From: Clostridiales bacterium PH28_bin88
GTDB taxonomy: Bacteria; Bacillota; PH28-bin88
Reading direction: 5' to 3'
Length of the DNA: 64,000 nucleotides
NCBI GenBank assembly: GCA_000987045.1
Contig: LAKY01000063.1
Coordinates: forward strand, 104,280 to 168,279
The number at the start of each line of letters is the position of its first letter. Position 1 is the first letter of the stretch. Both the position numbers and the translations under genes were made by a program. Under the pieces are notes generated by a model. It did no database searches. It had not been told where the DNA came from and saw nothing but the letters and a program-made list of their open reading frames with translations. Positions 58,719 through 64,000 of this stretch are shown in pieces.

Positions 58719-60155
58719 CTATAACCTTTCCTTCAAAAGCTTATTTACCAGCGTGGGGTTGGCCTTGCCCTTGGTTTCTTTCATTACCTGGCCTACCAGG
58801 AAGCCGAAGGCCTTTTCCTTGCCTGACCGGTAGTCTTCCACCACGCCGGGGTTGGCTGCCAGCACCCGGTCCACCATGGCGGCGATTTCGCCCTCGTCGG
58901 AGATCTGCACCAGGCCCTTTTCCTTGACGATATCCGCGGGCGGTTTGCCGGTAGTGAACATCTCCTCAAAAACGGTTTTAGCTATTTTTCCGCTGATGGT
59001 CCCATCATCCATCAATTTCAACAGTGCCGCCAGGCCTTCCGGGGTGATGGCGGATTCCTCGATCTCCTGGCCGTTGGCGTTTAGAAGCCGCAATAGATCG
59101 CCCATCACCCAGTTGCTGACGGTCTTGGCGTCGTGGTACAGATCCACTGCCCGGTCGAAAAAGTCGGCCAGGGCCTTGGAACTGGTAATTACCCCCGCGT
59201 CGTAAACAGGTAGGCCGAAGTCACGGATCAGCCGTTCTTTACGGTCGTCCGGCAACTCCGGCAGGCCCCGCCGTACCTGCTCAACCCATTCCCTGCTGAT
59301 GACCAGGGGTACCAGGTCCGGATCCGGGAAGTAGCGGTAGTCGTGGGCCTGCTCCTTGCTGCGCAGGCTGACCGTGATCCCCCGGTTTTCGTCCCACGAG
59401 CGGGTCTCCTGAACGATGCGGCCGCCGCTTTCCAGTTCCTCGATCTGCCGCTCAATCTCGTACTCCAGCGCGCGCTGCAGAGCCCGGAAGGAATTCATGT
59501 TCTTGATCTCCGTCTTGGTGCCTAACCGGGTGCTCCCCTTGGGCCGGACGGAGACGTTGGCATCGCACCGCAAAGACCCTTCCTCCATTTTGCAGTCGGA
59601 GACATCGGTGTACTGCAGGATCAGTTTCAACTTATCCAGGTAGGCCCTGGCCTCTTCCGGGGTGCGCATGTCCGGCTCGGACACGATTTCCATTAACGGG
59701 ACCCCGGTCCGGTTGTAGTCCACCAGGGAGTACTGGGCACGGGTAATGGTCTCCCCGCCATGAACCAGTTTACCCGCATCCTCCTCCATATGCACCCGGG
59801 TGATGCCGATACGCTTCTTTTCCCCAGCCACCTCGATCTCAAGGTGACCTTCCACGGCGATGGGCAGGTCGTACTGGGAGATTTGATAGTTCTTGGGTAA
59901 GTCCGGGTAATAGTAGTTCTTGCGGTCGAACTTACTGAATTCGGCAATGCGACAGTTCAGGGCCAGTCCCGCCTTCATGGCGAATTCCACCACCCGCTTG
60001 TTCAGCACCGGCAGCACCCCCGGCAGCCCCAAGCAGACCGGGCAGACGTGAGTGTTGGGCTCTCCCCCGAACTCGGTGGTGCAGTTACAGAATATCTTGG
60101 AGTTGGTCTTCATTTCCGCGTGTACTTCCAACCCGATTACCGCTTCCCACTCCAT
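58719..60155 (-). CDS. gatB: Aspartyl/glutamyl-tRNA amidotransferase subunit B
   Basis: This 478-residue protein has the GatB signatures [39 protein letters not shown] and [19 protein letters not shown], and a C-terminal YqeY-like helical domain ending [16 protein letters not shown]. GatB phosphorylates misacylated Glu-tRNA(Gln) or Asp-tRNA(Asn) and receives ammonia from GatA. It is 3 bp after gatA. Zinc-site cysteines ([16 protein letters not shown]) are present. The operon ends at the terminator at 58566. Confidence 0.97.
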   Translation of the reverse strand: MEWEAVIGLEVHAEMKTNSKIFCNCTTEFGGEPNTHVCPVCLGLPGVLPVLNKRVVEFAMKAGLALNCRIAEFSKFDRKNYYYPDLPKNYQISQYDLPIAVEGHLEIEVAGEKKRIGITRVHMEEDAGKLVHGGETITRAQYSLVDYNRTGVPLMEIVSEPDMRTPEEARAYLDKLKLILQYTDVSDCKMEEGSLRCDANVSVRPKGSTRLGTKTEIKNMNSFRALQRALEYEIERQIEELESGGRIVQETRSWDENRGITVSLRSKEQAHDYRYFPDPDLVPLVISREWVEQVRRGLPELPDDRKERLIRDFGLPVYDAGVITSSKALADFFDRAVDLYHDAKTVSNWVMGDLLRLLNANGQEIEESAITPEGLAALLKLMDDGTISGKIAKTVFEEMFTTGKPPADIVKEKGLVQISDEGEIAAMVDRVLAANPGVVEDYRSGKEKAFGFLVGQVMKETKGKANPTLVNKLLKERL

Positions 60156-60158
60156 ACC

Positions 60159-61625
60159 CTATCTCACCTCCAGGCGCGGTTTTTGCAGGTGGTAGCTGGT
60201 GTTTTGCTCAAAAGTATATGCCACTCTCAAGAGCGTGTCCTCGGAGAAGGGTTTGCCGATGAACTGCAATCCCACCGGCAGGCCCTGGCTGAACCCACAC
60301 GGGATCGAGATCCCCGGGATACCGGCCATGTTCACCGGGATGGTAAACAGGTCGGCCAGGTACATGGACAGGGGATCGTCCGCCCTTTCTCCCAGCTTAA
60401 AGGCCACGGTAGGAGAGGTAGGCGCCACCAGGACGTCGAACTTCTCGAAGGCTTGTTCGAAGTCCTGTTTGATGAGGGTACGCACCTTCAGTGCCTTGAG
60501 GTAGTATGCATCGTAGTAGCCGGAACTGAGAGCGTAGGTACCCAGCATGATGCGCCGCTTCACTTCCGCCCCGAAGCCCTCGCTGCGGCTCTTCATGTAC
60601 ATACCGACCACTTCCTCGGCACCTTCCGCCCGGTAGCCGTAACCCACGCCGTCATACCGGGCCAGGTTGGAACTGGCTTCCGCGGGCGCGACGAGGTAGT
60701 AGGTGGGCAGGGCGTACTCGGTGTGGGGCAAGGACACCTCCTCGCAAGCAGCCCCTAATTCCTCCAGCTTGGCGATGGCCTCCTTGACCACCCGGCCCAC
60801 GTCCGGGTCAAGGCCCTCGACAAAGTACTCTTTGGGAATGCCGATACGCATGCCCTTGATATCGTTAATCAATGCCTCCCGGTAGTCAGGGGGATTAAAA
60901 TCCGCGCTGGTGGAGTCCAAGGGATCGTGGCCGGCTATGGCCTGCAGCACCAGGGCGCAGTCGGTCACATCCCTGGTGATGGGACCGATCTGGTCCAGGG
61001 ATGAGGCAAAGGCCACCAGCCCGTACCGGGATACAAGCCCGTAGGTAGGTTTCATGCCTACCACTCCGCAAAAAGAGGCCGGCTGCCGGATGGAACCCCC
61101 GGTGTCGGAACCCAGAGTATAGACAGCTTCCCCCGCGGCCACCGCCGCCGCCGGCCCGCCGCTGGAACCGCCCGGCACCGTCTCCAGGTCCCAGGGGTTC
61201 CTGGTAGGAAAAAAGCGGGAGTTTTCGGTGGAAGAACCCATGGCAAACTCGTCCATGTTGAGTTTGCCCAACAGCACCGCACCGGCATCCGCCAGCCTCA
61301 CTTTTACCGTGGCGTCGTAGGGAGGCACAAAGTTCTCCAGGATTTTGGAGGAGCAGGTTGTAGGGATATCCCTGGTGCAGATGTTGTCTTTAAGCCCCAT
61401 GGGAATGCCAGCCAGGGGACTGAGCCGCTCACCCCCGGCGAGCTTTTTGTCCACCCGACCGGCATCGGACAATGCCCGCTCCTTGGTTATATTCACAAAG
61501 GACCTGACGTCCCCGTCCACCGCGTCAATCCGGGTGAGGGCTGACTCCACGATCTCCCTGGCGCTGACCTCTCGCTTTATTAACAGGTCGTGGAGTTCGT
61601 GGGCTGTCAGTTTATAAAGCTCCAT
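60159..61625 (-). CDS. gatA: Aspartyl/glutamyl-tRNA amidotransferase subunit A
   Basis: This 488-residue amidase-signature enzyme releases ammonia from glutamine for transfer to GatB. The Ser-cisSer-Lys triad is visible: a lysine in MGLKDNICT, then [16 protein letters not shown] with the catalytic serines, plus the [15 protein letters not shown] signature. ATG 61625 has AAGGGAG 8 nt upstream; a GTG three codons earlier is possible. It lies 21 bp after gatC. Confidence 0.97.
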   Translation of the reverse strand: MELYKLTAHELHDLLIKREVSAREIVESALTRIDAVDGDVRSFVNITKERALSDAGRVDKKLAGGERLSPLAGIPMGLKDNICTRDIPTTCSSKILENFVPPYDATVKVRLADAGAVLLGKLNMDEFAMGSSTENSRFFPTRNPWDLETVPGGSSGGPAAAVAAGEAVYTLGSDTGGSIRQPASFCGVVGMKPTYGLVSRYGLVAFASSLDQIGPITRDVTDCALVLQAIAGHDPLDSTSADFNPPDYREALINDIKGMRIGIPKEYFVEGLDPDVGRVVKEAIAKLEELGAACEEVSLPHTEYALPTYYLVAPAEASSNLARYDGVGYGYRAEGAEEVVGMYMKSRSEGFGAEVKRRIMLGTYALSSGYYDAYYLKALKVRTLIKQDFEQAFEKFDVLVAPTSPTVAFKLGERADDPLSMYLADLFTIPVNMAGIPGISIPCGFSQGLPVGLQFIGKPFSEDTLLRVAYTFEQNTSYHLQKPRLEVR

Positions 61626-61646
61626 ATCTTTCACTCCCTTACCGCC

Positions 61647-61931
61647 TTAAACGATGCGTGGTACTTTAAACTGCCCCTCCCGCTGGTCCGGAGCGTTTTT
61701 CAGGGCTTCCTCCCGTGGAATACTGGGCCTGTCCACGTCATCCCTAAAAACATTGTGGATTGCAAGGACGTGGGCGGTAGGCTCCACATCCGTCGTATCC
61801 AACGCATTCATTTTCTCCATATAGCCCAAAATGCTGTTAAGCTGCTGGGTATACGCCTCTTTCTCCTCTTCTGAAAGTTCCAGCCGGGCCAGGAGGGCGA
61901 CATGCTCCACATCCTTCTTGGAAATAGTCAA
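61647..61931 (-). CDS. gatC: Aspartyl/glutamyl-tRNA amidotransferase subunit C
   Basis: This 94-residue helper subunit starts MTISKKDVEHVALLARLELSEEE-like and ends EALKNAPDQREGQFKVPRIV, the GatC pattern. It wraps GatA and GatB and stabilises them. It is the first gene of the gatCAB operon, separated from the DUF1847 gene by a 160-bp region containing the inverted-repeat element at 62006. Confidence 0.95.
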   Translation of the reverse strand: MTISKKDVEHVALLARLELSEEEKEAYTQQLNSILGYMEKMNALDTTDVEPTAHVLAIHNVFRDDVDRPSIPREEALKNAPDQREGQFKVPRIV

Positions 61932-62005
61932 TTCTCTTCACCTTCCTCGGCTCTTGAATAACCTACTTTTCCCATTATAACAAAAGGGGGTGGACAAGGC
62001 AAATG

Positions 62006-62106
62006 CAGTTGAGAGGTGGGAAGTGAGAGGTGTGAGGTGAGAATAAGAAACTGGCTTCGCCAGTTTCCACAAGACTCTCACTTCTAACCTCTCACTTCTC
62101 ACTTCC
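62006..62106. repeat. Purine/pyrimidine inverted-repeat element with perfect central hairpin
   Basis: A purine-rich arm of reiterated GTGAGAGG words (62010-62045) faces a pyrimidine-rich arm of CTCTCACTT words (62070-62106) around a perfect 9-bp hairpin GAAACTGGC-TTC-GCCAGTTTC (62047-62067). Designs like this can act as two-way terminators. It overlaps the 3' end of the DUF1847 gene. Confidence 0.65.
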
Positions 62107-62736
62107 CTCCAGGTGATGGGCGGCCAGTTTCTTGTTGAAATAGTGCCCGGCGTAGATGGCGCCCAGGGGATTGTGGGCCAGCACCCGGTCTTTGGCGGCC
62201 AGCACCGTTACCGGAGACTCGGAGAACTTGATAAAAAGGGTGTCGTGCCCCACGCAAAGCCCCACCAGGACGTTTAAATCTGTCTTGGCCTTGTTGAGCA
62301 GCTTGGCCTGGGTTACCGGGTTGCACATGGCCTCGAAATCCCCGGGCCTGACTTTTTCGCTATCCGCCAAGCCCAGTTCCTCCTTGGGAACCGCCCCGGT
62401 TTTACAGACCACTGAAACCACCTCAAACCCGTTCCCTTCAAACACGCCCTGGATCTGCCGGGCCTCCTGGCGCAACCCGACACAAAAAGCCAGACCCAAC
62501 CGGCGAAATCCTGCCCGCCGGCTGAATTCCATGATCTCTTCGATCCTGGTCCACCTGCCGTAGCCGGCCGCTTCTGTCCGCGCCGAGGCCCTGGCCATAT
62601 TCCCCACCTCCGGGTCCTGGTAGGCTTCCCACCCCTCCCGGTAAACCGCAGCCTCGCCAGTCATGGGGCAGTCCTGGGGCTGCTTATCCAACTTGCCCGT
62701 CCGGCAGGCAAAGACCCCACAGGTAGCACAGCGCAT
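62092..62736 (-). CDS. DUF1847 cysteine-rich metal-binding protein
   Basis: This 214-residue protein begins MRCATCGVFAC with more cysteines at 23 and later (FCVGLRQEA, VVSVVCKTGAV, CNPVTQAKLLNKAKTDLNVLVG-type region, LCVGHDTLF), the DUF1847 pattern. The family probably binds a metal or cluster; its role is unknown. It lies between the GDT1 exporter and gatC, a neutral housekeeping context. The C-terminal codons overlap the inverted-repeat element, whose right arm is therefore partly coding. Confidence 0.85.
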   Translation of the reverse strand: MRCATCGVFACRTGKLDKQPQDCPMTGEAAVYREGWEAYQDPEVGNMARASARTEAAGYGRWTRIEEIMEFSRRAGFRRLGLAFCVGLRQEARQIQGVFEGNGFEVVSVVCKTGAVPKEELGLADSEKVRPGDFEAMCNPVTQAKLLNKAKTDLNVLVGLCVGHDTLFIKFSESPVTVLAAKDRVLAHNPLGAIYAGHYFNKKLAAHHLEGSEK

Positions 62737-62811
62737 ATTCTCTCCCCCTCCTCTTAATGAGCACCTGTCCTGTCCGTTTATTCCGCTCCATCCTAATCCG
62801 TTTCCTCCACT

Positions 62812-63522
62812 TTAGCCCTGCCTGTTGGATTTTGTCAACGGGTGCAACGGATTTTTTTCATCCCTCGCTTCCTTCCCCGATTTAGGTTTTGCCACCGCGT
62901 AAACCGCTAACGCTACCAGGGCCAGGAATAACCCAGCCGAGGAAACCTTTACTGAACCTGCGGGTAAAACGGTATACAAGGTGACTAGGCCAAAGAAAAT
63001 GAAAATACCTGCCGAGGCAGCCTTGACCGTCGTTTCCGGGATCTTTTTACCCAATACAACTCCCACGGTAATCCCGATGGCATCGGCGATGAGCATCCCC
63101 AACGTCGAACCCAGCAACGTCATCACCGGCTCACCATATTTGGCGGCCAAGGCGATGGTTGTTAGTTGGGTCTTGTCCCCCAGTTCAGCGATAAAAAAGG
63201 CAATGGCCACGGTCCAGACCGGACTGAAACGGCTTTTTCGCCGGTCCTCGCCATCCAGGGTATCCCCCCGCAGGGTCCACAGGCCGAAACCGATGAAGGA
63301 CAGCGCTGCCGCTCCCTGGACATAGGCAAACGGGATCCGCGTGCCAAGCAGGTCCCCAACGATCACCGCCACAGCATGATTGAGGATAGTGGCCAGGAAT
63401 ACCCCCAGCAGAACTTGGCGCGGCTTGTACCGGGTAGCAAAAGCCATTGCCAGCAACTGGGTCTTATCACCCATTTCGGCTACGGTTACAAAAAAGACAG
63501 CGGCGAGAAAGGCTAACATCAT
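62812..63522 (-). CDS. TMEM165/GDT1-family manganese exporter
   Basis: From ATG 63522 (GGGAGGAG just upstream; ATG 63519 also possible) this is a 236-residue membrane protein with six helices and two copies of the GDT1 signature: AEMGDKTQLLAM near the start and AELGDKTQLTTI near the middle. The acidic-Gly-Asp-Lys-Thr motifs bind the transported cation. Bacterial members (MneA, Mnx) remove manganese. The manganese riboswitch directly upstream supports this role strongly. The open frame extends upstream through the riboswitch, which is not coding. Confidence 0.92.
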   Translation of the reverse strand: MMLAFLAAVFFVTVAEMGDKTQLLAMAFATRYKPRQVLLGVFLATILNHAVAVIVGDLLGTRIPFAYVQGAAALSFIGFGLWTLRGDTLDGEDRRKSRFSPVWTVAIAFFIAELGDKTQLTTIALAAKYGEPVMTLLGSTLGMLIADAIGITVGVVLGKKIPETTVKAASAGIFIFFGLVTLYTVLPAGSVKVSSAGLFLALVALAVYAVAKPKSGKEARDEKNPLHPLTKSNRQG

Positions 63523-63617
63523 AACTCCTCCCAGCAACGGTTTTTTCCAGGAAAGCCGGCAACAAGAAAGGCGACTTTTGTTCAGAAAATTATCCACAGG
63601 CCAAATTTCCTGTACAA

Positions 63618-63660
63618 GCAAAAAGACCTTTAACACGACAAGTAATCGTGTTAAAGGTCT
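63618..63660 (-). terminator. Riboswitch-controlled terminator before the manganese exporter gene
   Basis: On the minus strand a perfect 14-bp stem AGACCTTTAACACG/CGTGTTAAAGGTCT with a 9-nt loop is followed by TTTTTGC. Its 5' arm shares GACCTTT with the end of the aptamer, so metal binding would prevent it from forming and turn the gene on. Confidence 0.88.
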
Positions 63661-63758
63661 CACCTTTTGGCAATGCCAAGCGATGAAGCCAGGAGGCCTT
63701 TTTCGCCACCAGTATGTTGACTCCATCAAGCCTTACGGCCGGCTACTCCCCTTTGACA
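63650..63758 (-). promoter_or_regulatory. Manganese (yybP-ykoY) riboswitch aptamer
   Basis: On the minus strand the segment contains AAAGGGGAGTAGCC, then GTCAACATACTGG, then TTGGCATTGCCAAAAGGTGA and GAGACCTTT, the conserved blocks of the yybP-ykoY Mn(II) riboswitch in the right order. It lies between a strong promoter and the GDT1-family exporter gene. Confidence 0.93.
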
Positions 63759-63763
63759 GGTAA

Positions 63764-63792
63764 ATACTAGCACGAACCGGAAGGCCTGTCAA
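63764..63792 (-). promoter_or_regulatory. Sigma-A-type promoter of the riboswitch-exporter unit
   Basis: On the minus strand TTGACA and TAGTAT are separated by 17 bp; the aptamer starts 7-8 bp after the -10 box. It lies directly after the ligA stop codon. Confidence 0.85.
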
Positions 63793-63796
63793 GAGG

Positions 63797-64000
<204 letters not shown>

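Overview
This 64 kb window comes from an anaerobic, respiratory, Gram-positive bacterium, most likely a Clostridia-class (Peptococcaceae-like) member. The basis is gene content: S-layer-homology and copper-amine-oxidase 'stalk' domains on secreted redox proteins, strong AGGAGG ribosome sites, frequent TTG/GTG starts, cobalamin and manganese riboswitches, gatCAB next to ligA, an Fe(II) uptake operon, and at least 32 canonical c-heme sites in intact genes. GC is roughly 55 percent except in a few AT-rich islands. This assignment is an inference; there is no rRNA gene in the window.

Layout. 1-6.6 kb (minus strand): a cobalamin riboswitch heads a nickel/peptide-type ABC importer operon (truncated FmdE-like protein, lipoprotein binding protein, DUF1858 protein, two permeases, a fused double ATPase, and the start of a methyltransferase). 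7-10.6 kb: an accessory patch with a decayed multiheme cytochrome, a pRiA4b-type protein and a MntA/HepT toxin-antitoxin pair, bracketed by two copies of one hairpin repeat. 10.6-19.1 kb: NrfHA nitrite reductase, a heme-sensor two-component system, and a periplasmic nitrate reductase operon (NapA, NapG-like ferredoxin, a stalk-domain/NapB-like diheme fusion, NapD). 19.4-27 kb: one operon-like block with a Rieske/cytochrome b complex, an octaheme hydroxylamine-oxidoreductase-like cytochrome, a second NapA-like molybdoenzyme, a ferredoxin subunit and an SLH-stalk protein. 27.3-34.2 kb (plus strand): two response regulators, a PrsA-type foldase, a heme histidine kinase, a broken chemoreceptor and a heme diguanylate cyclase; a frameshifted glutaredoxin and a possible small RNA lie opposite. 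34.3-37.4 kb: an Rrf2 regulator and cytochrome bd oxidase. 37.5-39.2 kb: small zinc/metal proteins and a class-I amidotransferase. 39.3-46.3 kb: a P19/FTR1/DUF2318/ABC iron uptake operon with Fur-like boxes. 47.3-56.1 kb: a sulfur-respiration operon with a triheme cytochrome, two YeeE/YedE half-transporters (the second with an in-frame TGA that looks like selenocysteine), a PhsA/PsrA molybdoenzyme with B and C subunits, a second complete Rieske/cytochrome b complex and a multiheme cytochrome. 56.4-64 kb: a CC/Se-motif protein, an orphan homocitrate synthase, gatCAB, DUF1847, a manganese-riboswitch-controlled GDT1 exporter and the end of ligA.

How it fits together. NapA and NrfHA can carry nitrate through nitrite to ammonium. 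The HAO-like octaheme protein and second NapA-like enzyme are coupled to one bc-type complex, and a thiosulfate/polysulfide reductase to another. Both NapA-type operons end in paralogous stalk-domain proteins, which suggests that these exported enzymes are held on the cell wall of a cell lacking an outer membrane. Four sensors with related c-heme input domains (one broken) probably report the redox or gas state. Cytochrome bd gives oxygen tolerance. The best leads for new biology are the selenocysteine YeeE protein, the stalk-NapB fusion, the Rieske/HAO/NapA-like operon and the cobalamin-controlled importer.
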